NCBI GenBank assembly: GCA_905178155.1
Contig: CAJINV010000005.1
Location: 545,715 to 609,714 of the forward strand
Reading direction: 5' to 3'
From: Amoebophrya sp. A120
Lineage: Eukaryota > Sar > Dinophyceae > Syndiniales > Amoebophryaceae
DNA length: 64,000 nt
Shown piece after piece: positions 33,301 to 42,075 of this stretch (position 1 is its first letter; the number at the start of each line of letters is the position of its first letter). The notes below the pieces were generated by a model. The model did not search any database, had not been told where the DNA came from, and saw only the letters and a program-made list of their open reading frames with translations. The translations under genes and the position numbers were made by a program.

Positions 33301-34944
33301 CGAAGCAAACAACCGAAAAACATGTGCATTCCCAGAATAGAACTCCTGCCAGTCCTCGAGAACAGAGGGAGAGCACGCTCCTGGTAGAGATCCAGCCGCC
33401 CCAAGCAGCACTTTCTGCAAAAACCTGAATTCCAGCAAAAAGTCGCCTAGCATCCCTGCTGCGCACTTGTGCCCGAGAAAAGCCAAATTGTCCCCACCGA
33501 GGAAGAGCTGCTGCAAAATTGCCGTGTCGGCTGCGCGGAGTGCGTGGTAAGGGAGACGGGTGAGAATTTGTTTCCAAGAAGCTCCTTGTGATGTTGCCGG
33601 CTGGGTGGTTATCTTCACCGCATTGTATTTCTGCAGGAAAAACGTAGCCAATTTCGCGTGTATGGCTTTCAACGCAGTACCGCCCTCAAAAAGTTTGTAG
33701 AACCGCTGCACCGCATCGCGAGCTTGCATGTGTAGGAAACCGACGACAGAATCACCACTGCTCGTTTCTACGACGCGGAGGACGCAAGCCAGTAAAGCTG
33801 TTGTGTCTGTAATCGTTTTTTCCGCAACTTCGCTGAAATTCGCCTGCTGCTGAGTCGTCAGACCACCCTCTGTGGCGAAAACCGCACCTAGAGCGAGTGA
33901 TAGGGGCAGTGTCTCCTTCTCAGACTTTCCCTTCGCTTCTGCATCCAGTTGGACGAGAATCTTATGAAATAATGCGGATATGGTCCCCGGTAAAGAGTCC
34001 TCAGTTCTTCCAAAGTCGCTGTCGAAACTTGATAGTCTCCACACCTGCGCGACGATCCGTAAATACAGAGCCACCCCAGCGTCCTGCTTCTGCACAATCC
34101 GATCAAGCACTTCCGGGCTTGCTGGGGCGTCAGCGGGGAGAAAACTGGAGAAAAGCTTTCGCTTGTCACTGTCGTCGAGACCATCCAACGCAACGTGCTG
34201 TGCTTGCGGCCACCGCTGCGTGATCGTAGCGAGGGTTTGGCGTAATGGGTCATCTTCGTGTAATTCTGCAGTAGGTGAAGTGTTTCCCTCTGGTGCGATA
34301 TCGCTATCGGCTTTATTCGCTGGGACGATAGTGGAAAGTATGTACTTCGCATTTTTGATTTGCAGTGGCAACCAGGTGAGATTCCGCGTCGAATCCTCCA
34401 GTTCGTTCACGGCATCGAAGACAAAAACCACACGGGCCGAACTCGGCTTACCAACGGCAACTGGCGCTGTCAGCAGTGCAACTGCTCGGGTCAGCAGGGT
34501 GGATAACCCACTCAAGTCAGCCTCTTCGGCTTCTTTCTGGATTTCGACACGTTTCTCTTCGATATTTGCAGTGTTTTTACCCGGGCTGCTCGAGTTCGCG
34601 GTGTCCAATACCTTCATAACCAACGCTTTCAAAAAGCGAAACGCCGAGGTCGAGGCGTCGCTGCTTCCGATGAAAACGGAGAAAACGAATGTTGTTGGCG
34701 TTCCAGAATTTTCATCCGTCGGTCCGCGGAGTTTCTTGCACATCTGCGCGAGCATAGTGCTTTTCCCCGCCCCGGACTTAGCCAATAAAAGGGTAGCGGA
34801 AAACTCATCGCGGTGTTTGGCGGTCGAAGCCTCGAGCTGCGTCGCGGCACGGGCTTGCGCGTTGGAGAGGCCAAGACTGAGTGTGGACCCGCTGGCGGCG
34901 GCGGCACGATCGAGGATCGTGCTCTCGTTATTGATTGCTTGCAT
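30307..34944 (-). CDS. NACHT-type P-loop NTPase with WD40 repeats, 1545 aa, intronless
   Basis: This is one uninterrupted frame of 4.6 kb. Near residue 50-65 is a Walker A motif (LLLAKSGAGKSTML) and near 170-183 a Walker B (ARVVFVFDAVNELED), the spacing expected of STAND/NACHT ATPases. A helical region follows (to about 640), with LPYHALRA-type segments typical of the winged-helix/TPR part of such proteins. From about residue 640 to the end there are WD40-like blades (for example WIWTAAVSPDYKHIALGCSD and HTDNVVDFRFLGKTYCVSIS), broken by Ser/Thr/Gly-rich linkers. Family knowledge: NACHT-WD40 proteins are signal-gated ATPase scaffolds (TEP1, NWD1, fungal HET-E types). The ligand and role here cannot be read from sequence. 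The lack of any intron or introner contrasts with the neighbouring genes. Confidence 0.85.
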   Translation of the reverse strand: MQAINNESTILDRAAAASGSTLSLGLSNAQARAATQLEASTAKHRDEFSATLLLAKSGAGKSTMLAQMCKKLRGPTDENSGTPTTFVFSVFIGSSDASTSAFRFLKALVMKVLDTANSSSPGKNTANIEEKRVEIQKEAEEADLSGLSTLLTRAVALLTAPVAVGKPSSARVVFVFDAVNELEDSTRNLTWLPLQIKNAKYILSTIVPANKADSDIAPEGNTSPTAELHEDDPLRQTLATITQRWPQAQHVALDGLDDSDKRKLFSSFLPADAPASPEVLDRIVQKQDAGVALYLRIVAQVWRLSSFDSDFGRTEDSLPGTISALFHKILVQLDAEAKGKSEKETLPLSLALGAVFATEGGLTTQQQANFSEVAEKTITDTTALLACVLRVVETSSGDSVVGFLHMQARDAVQRFYKLFEGGTALKAIHAKLATFFLQKYNAVKITTQPATSQGASWKQILTRLPYHALRAADTAILQQLFLGGDNLAFLGHKCAAGMLGDFLLEFRFLQKVLLGAAGSLPGACSPSVLEDWQEFYSGNAHVFRLFASSAAASADDGDSKSMLEHVLRQQALNVRDSSDVASQDKDSRGKKTNTDSPPTQIPLSWTNKDQRKTALETTVQLSGNNSWIWTAAVSPDYKHIALGCSDAFVHVLSTESWEEVITLGITNGHTGELSHCLFLTENLLLSVATCKPYKPDNDVILWDIRRGNKLFSWEARGGCFSLQKVPVQTQESGMFTVLMRTGEFFAAYEVNDLANQKVNEEGGEKPARFTRELAHWQLGRGGLGCDGFFSEDRSRLFVATGVKAEIRMWCIPATRNYAGEDAEVVEQAISDPCLILKSHTDNVVDFRFLGKTYCVSISSDYSLKVWALFKIDSKAGDIQGSSSSTGFSFSVLATVPNLHGSGIDMMSLTVFQHGEGLSTSTSTYSVITCADDKTLRLYDISIDEGKSTKSGQTTGTTSAGKGSGKGKKSTGSKQASTAATTNAEAPGSSSGTAKVKHCATLEGNASTVKTAQVMRNRCFSCSDDGVVRVYRLDTARENHQQPAVKRAAVGTSSGGAEDTNSNTASADKDKRAKLGNLPALAGPGAAAGPRVGTTKASSSSTSPPDAAPPQSKLPAESYHKPHAVSSCAFLSESHVASADIMGRVRLWDNPYCQTVVWTKVLKSANELNMTAVSSLAVLPSPTASNSDAHPTSSSSGGGLKSLANTALFCAMFRIVHVLRASDGVCVLSCSFPDWINALSTSVNNGSRMEVPPTTSSQAILAGGDSYAVAWACPSKELLTDILLEKKKRLPADSVLPWKKAQLPPKVSQRTAVLCVAGAAIERGGSGTNQPDFLVAAGSNDNQCRVWLGSTADLLFTVSTADASWVVSACFLSGPQQNPKQTEDALVADRDKPQHHSYLICGSQEGELVAFRVDTSSGEAGGADKAKIATIAQTSALFPGSANKPTIAWCEACDFDSFCGPAVQPNEGHEEYLFAVALSSKFVYVCSLSVSDAEGGDQKNEFRIVGYFPGSGPFGSADGIGGQGTVCRNRICIGDQTGELYSLQTS

Positions 34945-35557
34945 GAGATGGTTTTAAAAGTGCATCTATATTGATACTGATTTTGAAGATAGGCAAGTGA
35001 AAAAACTAGAGGTGCAAGATCAAGGAGCGTATACGCAAATGGAAAGTAGTAGTACCCAACTGTAAAGGAAAGAAAAAATAATGATCACTAGACTGCTCAC
35101 GACTGGGGTGCACGGCCACGAGTCACAAAAAAGAAGCGGCTCCCTGCGCTGAGGTGAGCTCAAACGACAAGCGACCGCTTTGTCATTCAAACTTATCAGA
35201 GAGTCAACATTTCCATTTGTGAATCGCAATCGAGACGAAAGAAAATAACCCAGGTTGGTTGCAACCGAACAGACAGCGGCAGTGTGCCTTGTCGATCAAA
35301 CTCAAAGTCACAACTCGCTTACACGAAGCAAAAGCAGAGGCAAGCAAATCAACTGCGCTTGTTGAACCGCTCTGCATGTGCGGTTGGCGGTGGAGAATGA
35401 ACTTCACTCCCTCTAGCCGCGAAAGGAATTGCAATCTGGTGTACGCTGGTGTACATCAACTCCAAGTTAGTAGCATCTCGGTAAATAATTGTTGTGCTAT
35501 TCATCTGTAAAAATTGCTGATCGACAATGGAGTCATGTGTTTCGTGCGACCTCTCTC
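34945..35557. other. Intergenic, nothing recognised
   Basis: Spacer upstream of the NTPase gene. No coding-like frame, repeat or RNA gene was recognised. Confidence 0.6.
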
Positions 35558-37721
35558 TCACATCGGCTTGGAATTGGGATTCGTATTCTGCGAAAGGAAA
35601 AGCTTCTGGAGTTCCTCGACGATCGTCTTGCTTTTGCGGAGCTGCGAGCCCTCGTCCCGTAAAGCCGCGATGGTCTGCTGATCCAGATGCATCCAAGGGT
35701 GATAGAAAATCCAGTCGCTTCTAATGTTTTGGGAAGGAACAGGCAGCTCGTTCCAACGAAAACCGAACTTAACCCACGTGCCCGCCGACAATTTGACGTG
35801 CGGCGGCACTAGTATTCTTTCTGCAAAAGAGCGCGTCGACGATATCCCTTTCCCTCCTCTCCAGTTCCTCGATGAGATCGCTGTACCGGATTGCAGGCGG
35901 AAACTCGTTCAGTGCTCCAATCTCGAGACAGAGGGCGAACCAATCTCTTTCTTGCTGCTGGTCTTCGGTCGGATAGCTGCTGATCGTAGCATGGGTGTCT
36001 ACAAACACTTTGCACAAATCAAATAGTCCGCCTTGGCGTTTCAGTTTTTCCTTCTCCTTGTCGGTGCGGTTCTTCATCGCATGCTCTAGTTGATTCGTCA
36101 TGATTGTACAGGCTTGCCGCAGGGTAGCCATGGTTGGCAACGGCCGGAGCGGTAGCTTCTCGTCTTTTTCTCCTTGTGTCGATGGGGGTGCGGAAACGTG
36201 TGAGGCCGCAGGTTTTTTTTCCTCCGCACTCTCAGCAAGGCGAGCCTTCTTTCTCATCGTCACACTTTTCGTAGTTAGCCCCTCGCCCTGCTTCGCACCG
36301 ACCACCTCTTCACGAGTCGAGGAGGTGGCATTTAGCTGCCTTTTGTTCGTCGTCGGAAGAATACATGCGGGCTTGTTCGAGGGTATTTCTCCACTTGCGC
36401 CAGCTTCGTCTGCCGTTTTTCTGGTTTCCCGTCGGACGGCAGCTGACGCGGCCACATCTGCGCCTTCCTGCATATCAGTGTCATCTATCTCGCAAAATTC
36501 GTCGTTTATCTTCTGCAAGAGTATGAATGTGCGTGTGTCGCCGCTTTTTCCGGCTGCGCGGTAATCGCCGACATCTCCGGAATCGCACTGGGTCGCGACC
36601 GAGGTTTTCGGCTTCTCCTCTGGCACGGCGCACGACTGGGAGGCTTTGCTGACTGCTGCCGGAGCACGCTGGGTGCTGGAATTGGTCAAGGGCGGATCGA
36701 TCTGCACGCCGCGGCTAGCCGTGCTCGGGCCGCACTGCACCGCTTTCGTGCACCCACTGCGGTGTGGGAGGATGAAGCCTTGCGTAGTCAAGTACTCCCG
36801 GTCTTGCTTCGTCAAGTCCGCCTCATGCTTACATACGTAGAAGCCGAGAAACCACCTACTCCTGCTCGGGGCCGCTCCGTTTCTTGCTTGGGCAGAGAGT
36901 GGCGCGGTCGTTGCCTGTTGCCTTGGGCCCGCTGCGGCTTTTAGTGCGCTGCTGTCTAGCCGCCAAACGTCTCTCGCGTCGCGGATAGTGCAATGCGGGT
37001 TCCTTCCGTCAAACCGCTGAAAGACGTTCTTTACATGCAGCGCGACACCCTCGAACCAGTGGCCTTTGCTACAGCGAAGCTCAGTATTATTGACCTTCCT
37101 TGGCGATGCCGTCACTGCTTCCGCTCCTCCGGTCTCAGGCCCGAAATACCGCACAGGCTCAGCGCGCCGCTTTCCGTCGGGATTAAATTGCGGCTCGGTG
37201 GCGCTTTTGTCGACATTTTGTAGGAATATGTTGCCATGCGGACTGCTCGCGCTGGTTTCCCACACCTCGTCGATCGTCAGCGCAATGCAATGTATCCAAC
37301 CGTTCTGGTTTCTTCCGTCTTTATGAATTTTAGCGGTCGCATCTCGCTGCAATTGGATCGACGAGAACTCGTAATGCTTTCCGGTCAGTGGGTTCCGAGG
37401 ACGAAATGCGCGCGCCCATTCCGTAATCAGCCGAGTCAGAAACGGGCGCTGTCTGGTTGCGACGGAGACTGCTGCTTTGTCTGGTCTGGCCCGCGGGTTA
37501 ACGCAGCCGAGCGTCCACCCGCCGCCATCCGGATCCAAATCCAGTACGTCTCTCGGAATCGGCGGCAGCTTCTTTTCAAAAGCACCTTCCAGGGTCTCGA
37601 AAAGCCACCTTGCGTCGAGCTTTTCGGGAGATGATATGGCCTCCAGCAAGGCCTTGCCGAGTCGCAGGTCTTCGCTCAGTTGCTGATACTGCCGAGACTC
37701 GGAGGCACCCCTTTCCGACAT
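35558..37721 (-). CDS. Possible 2OG-Fe(II) dioxygenase-like protein, 650 aa plus out-of-frame tail
   Basis: The main frame runs from ATG 37721 to a stop at 35769. Residues 115-150 read FSSIQLQRDATAKIHKDGRN and onward, resembling the first metal-binding strand (H-x-D, here HKD at about 133) of 2OG-Fe(II) oxygenase-like proteins common in dinoflagellates and algae. A later FDGRNPHCTI (His about 243) could supply the distal His. The middle is low complexity (Ala/Ser/Thr/Glu). The C-terminal 100 residues look helical and ordered. After position 35810 a different frame stays open to 35558 and is strongly protein-like (KFGFRWNELPVPSQ, IVEELQKLFLSQN). The real C-terminus may therefore continue there through an unrecognised intron or a frameshift. 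The enzyme assignment is tentative. Confidence 0.5.
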
Positions 37722-38406
37722 ATTTTTGCTTCAGCCGCGACGCGGACGCCGGCGTCGCACCACTTGTGAAAAAAAGGCGTCGACGAGGTGCTCGGCTTCT
37801 AGATCGATGTAGCTACTTTCATCTTCAACAGGAGTGTATCTCTATCTTTTTCATTTTCATCCCGATTGGGTTTGTGGACCGGCCGAGATAGAAAGATAAA
37901 CGCACCAGCATCAGTGGTAAACGGAAAACGTCATGATGTACAGAAGAATACTATCAGGATCACAATCAATTCAAGATGAAGCTGGGGCACGAGCACGACT
38001 GCAATGATCGCTAAGAGAACGAAAGGCAAAAAAACTGATCTGTTCTTTGTCGTTAGTACCATGATACCTGACTCATTTTTGTTGAATGAGAATGATCAAC
38101 TTCGATCATACGATGGGACATCGTCAAAATGCGGCTGCGTGTTAAAAAACAACGACAGTTAAAACATTGGAAATGGAATTCAATTGCGTATAAATGAGGT
38201 CCTCAACGCGTCACACTCACATCAGACTCAGACTAACACAGGAACGCAACAGCGCTTAGAGCTTTTACTTCCTCCTTCTTGTAATTCTTGTTGAAAATAT
38301 ATGTAGGTAGCCGTGATGACTGCATAATGAAAAGTTTCTTTCTCGTTTTAGTTCTTTCACTTCGGGAAGAACGTCTTCATCATCATCTCCTCCACTTGTC
38401 AACATT
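37722..38406. other. Intergenic, nothing recognised
   Basis: AT-richer spacer without coding-like frames, repeats or RNA genes that I can recognise. Confidence 0.6.
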
Positions 38407-39479
38407 TTAATGCGACGACTGAGATCCGTTGTTCGATCCGAACATTTTGGCCCAGGCAATCTGCGGCTCCCACGTGATCTTGTTTTCCGGCAAGAAACGA
38501 TGGGACCCAACCTCGACGATGGAACGCTGGAAGCCCCAGATCGGGTAACCTGATAATTTGTATTGCAGCGGTCAACCACGACAACCATAATGGTAATCTA
38601 ATCGCGCTTCAGCTTCTAATCTACTTACTTACTTTGTCATGCACAATGAACATCAGCTTCAGCATACATAGTTGATGGCATCAATTTCAAACGTACCCAT
38701 GTCCCGCAACCGATCGAAGCAAATCCTCTTGCACTGCCAGTCCATGTTCCTGCAGTCCTTGCACTGGGAGTAGAAAACGTCATCTGCCGCACTGATCCAG
38801 TTATCCCGCGGCTCCATTTCCGCCCCGTAGGCGTAGGGGAGCGGGAACGGCGCAGACATCACGCGATGGTTCTCTTGGACGTTGTTTTGCAGGTACCTGG
38901 CGGAGGTTTTCATGGATTCATACAAGTACGTGAAACTGAAAAGATGCTACAGCGAGGATTCGCATGAAAGTCAAAGTTTGGCCTTCAGATAGACTCGCAT
39001 GATAAACTGGTAGAAAATGAAAAGATAAATTCGAGAAGTACAGCCACGCCACGCTCATGTTGAATGTCCACATTCCGAACATGAAGAATCCAACTTTTCG
39101 GTCGTACTCCGTCCACATGTGTGCCCAAACTCGATCTGTAGTGTCATGTGGTTATTTTGAAGTGCGACTCAACACCAGAATCAAGAATCGGAACAAATGC
39201 CTTCATCATTCAAGAGAAGACCTGCTCGCTGCTGTTACACTTGCAGGTTCAGGAAATAAACAAAAGAACTCACTCAGCACCATTTGGATGCAGGTCCATC
39301 ACCCACGCTCTCCTATTCCAGTATCGTGTATGCGTGCCGAAAATGTCCAGCCATCGCATCGCCTTCTGCTTTAAAGTCTCACTTGGCTCCACAACCGCTT
39401 TTGCGCTGTCGGCGAACCGACGCGTTTGCTGCCGCATTGCCGCATTTGCGACGGTTATTTTCTGGGTAGCGCGGAGCAT
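38407..39479 (-). CDS. Small mitochondrial-type membrane protein, 224 aa, four exons
   Basis: Exons 39479-39281, 39135-39042, 38935-38697 and 38549-38407 are joined by GT-AG introns in phase (675 nt). The last junction (GG/GTACGT...ATCAG/GT) is the strongest. The N-terminus is Arg/Ala/Gln-rich without acids in the first 24 residues (MLRATQKITVANAAMRQQTRR), like a mitochondrial presequence. One membrane segment lies near residues 80-95 (FFMFGMWTFNMSVAW). The rest contains a four-Cys patch (CKDC, then CKRIC) and an aromatic C-terminus (ITWEPQIAWAKMFG). Small single-pass proteins of this build are common as lineage-specific subunits of respiratory complexes or ATP synthase in alveolates; that role is a guess. 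The exon 2 3' end has an alternative a few bases away. Confidence 0.6.
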
Positions 39480-39560
39480 GGCTCTTTGGTCTGTTGTAGT
39501 TGTCCAACGGAGGTCAGCAGCTACTCCTCGAAACCACCCTTCTCGTTTACAGCAGCTGCC

Positions 39561-40010
39561 TTATCCGGGGTCTAGAACTACTGGTTCTGCTGACAGCACG
39601 CTCGGGCAGCTGCTGTGCCAGACATCCACCTCCCCTGCAAGCCGGCTGTCTTTCAGCACGGCATAGTTTTGGTCAAACAACTGGAGTGAAAGATAAACGA
39701 CAGATGGTAAAAATACACATCGATCACGAATGTTAGAGAGAAACGAAGTGAAGAAAAGACACTCTCCGGACGGCACTTAATCTCGACCACACTCGACACT
39801 GCAAAAGCATCACGACAAAAACAAAACAAGCACGTAAATCGCTCTGCTGACAATAGAAGGTATTAGGTTTGACGGTATACTACTTAACTCACAAACAGCA
39901 CGAGGCTTCCAACTTCAAGTGCAGCGAGAGTGGGCAAGCCTACAACCACCTTCGGCAAAGGGGCCAATCGTCGGCCGCTCCTGCAGTTCAGTTTGTTCTG
40001 CAGAGGGTGC
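39561..40010 (-). CDS. Partly resolved small gene, 3' exons only
   Basis: Two exons can be supported: one ending at 39893 at a GTGAGT donor (translation ...VVVGLPTLAALEVGSLVLF, a likely membrane segment), and 39680-39561 after CCAG, in phase (LFDQNYAVLKDSRLAGEVDV, then the stop at 39561-39563). The 5' limit near 40010 is uncertain. An ATG near 40190 followed by a Ser/Leu/Arg-rich, acid-free stretch could be the start of a mitochondrial presequence, but I cannot bridge it convincingly. It lies between eIF2-beta and the small membrane protein. Function unknown. Confidence 0.4.
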
Positions 40011-40352
40011 ACTTGTTTTCCATATGATGATACATTGATTTACATAGGGCGGCACATAAAGTCATCTGAAAGTGAAATCTTTGCAATCTTGTATAGCGTC
40101 TGGTACAGGTACTGCGTCAATCTTTTGCTTGTGGGTGCAGTGAAAATGTTGAGCTTTTGAGAGATGTTGAGAGTAGTCGTGGTGACACGGTCATCGTCCT
40201 ATAATGTGCGGTCAAGTGATGTACACTTTTTTGTCGTGCGTACGCTTCTCGGGTTTCTTTGGCGCAAGAGCACACGAGAGCAAAGCTCATCCAGGTCCAA
40301 CCGTGAAACCCAGAGTTGTACGCACGTCTTCCATGTGAAGCTGAATTCGAAC

Positions 40353-41423
40353 TTAACCCTGGACCTGCGTGTTTCCGCCGGTACGCTGCCTTCTACGTTC
40401 ACCCTTGGCCACGGCGTGGAAACCGGACTTGATGGATTGACAGGTCCTGTTTTGTGTTTTTTTGTTGAAATGTAAGGACGAGACAAATGCGTCACTGATG
40501 TGCAGTCGCGCGCATAACAGATGCAGCTACTGATGCGGAATACACAACACAAAACGCAAAATACGAATACCTCGACGCCCCGCAGTTTGAGCAGGTGATG
40601 ATGTTCAATCGCGTAGCCTGGTCCTTGCTCAGCTGCGTGTTCGAGCTTCTGCACATGGCGCACATGACGTACTCCCGAATGTACCTGTATTTGCGAGTCG
40701 AATGGATTCACATTTGATGCATCACAAACTTCTTCATCACACCCACCGGCAGGGCTGCCACGAAAGCCATGCATCCACCGTTCCTAGATATGCTTCCAAG
40801 CTGCGAACCACAATGCACTAAATTTTCTGTACTTTCTGAGCAGCGACTCGATATTTCTGGGATAGAATCGTCCCTTCAGGATAAACTGTCCCTCGCCTGC
40901 CATGGTTCCGTCGCAACCCAACTCTGCAAAGACGTAAGAACTCAAGTGTTCGGTACTTCTGTTCATGTTGTCGCAGATCTTTTGGAAGTTCACCCAGCCC
41001 GTCTTTTTTGCGCCGACACGGGTGATCTGTTTTTTTTTGTGAAGTTGGATTGCACGAATACACCTTTCTTACCTGGGCAGCTTCATCTTTCCATGCATAT
41101 TCAAGTCAAAACAAGAGGAAGTGGCGACACTTTCACTTACAGAGCAAGAAGAAGAAACTACCCGATGTATAAATTATTACCTCTGGTGGAGTGAGTGTGT
41201 ATTTCTCTTTGATGCCCATCCCGCTGTGCTTGGCGTCGATGGTATCGCGGACCCGCTGGAGCATTTCTTCGTAGTCCATCAATTCTCCCTTCTCAAACTC
41301 GGTTTCAACAAGCTCCACGGCCTCCTCGGCAGCGCCATCCTTCTTTTCCTTTTTTTCCTTCTTCTCCTTCTTTTTCTTCTTACCGAAGTCCATCACCGGC
41401 TCCTCTTCGTGTTCCTCCGGCAT
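40353..41423 (-). CDS. EIF2S2: Translation initiation factor eIF2 subunit beta, 214 aa, four exons
   Basis: Exons 41423-41181, 41026-40833, 40684-40571 and 40446-40353 use GT-AG introns and sum to 645 nt. The N-terminus has one long lysine box (from residue about 15). The central domain carries KKTGWVNFQKICDNMNR and AELGCDGTMAGEGQFILKGR, the eIF2-gamma/eIF5-type fold. The C-terminus has the zinc ribbon REYVMCAMCRSSNTQL...CSNCGAS and ends with a basic tail (IKSGFHAVAKGERRR). Eukaryotic eIF2-beta delivers initiator tRNA as part of the eIF2 GTPase complex and, through its lysine boxes, binds eIF5 and eIF2B. At 214 residues it is shorter than animal or yeast versions, with only one lysine block visible instead of the usual three. 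This is the clearest housekeeping gene in the window. Confidence 0.93.
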
Positions 41424-42075
41424 GGTGGGCGAGGGTTTTTGCTTGGTTTAAAACAGAATATGGTGTTGACACTTTCACTTACGTACTAGATGAGTAAAGG
41501 TGACGTGATACGGAAATCTAGCTAAGAATGGTCGCTGCGAGGTATCATCGATTCGAACAAGCGGAGCAGAGCATAGAAAAATGTTTGGGTCTTGCTCGTT
41601 GAACCAAAGAAAAACAACAATTTGAGAACCATTTCGGAGCTTTCTTTCGGGAACTCGCGTCTCAAATAAAGAAAAAAGAGATCTCTTGTGTCGTGGGACT
41701 ATTAGCAAAAAACTATTTCTGTCGTCTGTTGATGGAACGTGGTTCGACGCGTTGCGTACTATGAATGTGAAGTGATCTTTTATTGTGCCATGATAAGGGA
41801 TCTATCTTTTTCTTTCTTCATCAACATGTGTTTCCTAAGACACGGCATATGGAACAATGCTGCTGGTGCTGACACAACCGCGATAGGAATACAGCAGTGC
41901 AGCGCCGGCGTGACTTCAGGAAGCAAAGGTCTTGTGAAAAAGAATGTCGAGAATTACAAAGTCCTTTTAAGCTTGTTACCGCAGGTTTTTTACAAACCAG
42001 TAAAACTTTCACATGCTAGCACTTCCCTCACGTATCATATCCAAACCAACGTCAAGTGATACGAACGTGCAGTCT
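41424..42075. other. Intergenic, nothing recognised
   Basis: Spacer upstream of eIF2-beta, AT-richer, holding the promoter region of that gene. No motif I can name; dinoflagellate-type promoters are not recognisable by eye. Confidence 0.6.

Noticed and set aside
33980-34957. 325-codon plus-strand frame opposite the NACHT NTPase gene
   Set aside because: It is the antisense of a well-supported coding region with Walker motifs on the minus strand.
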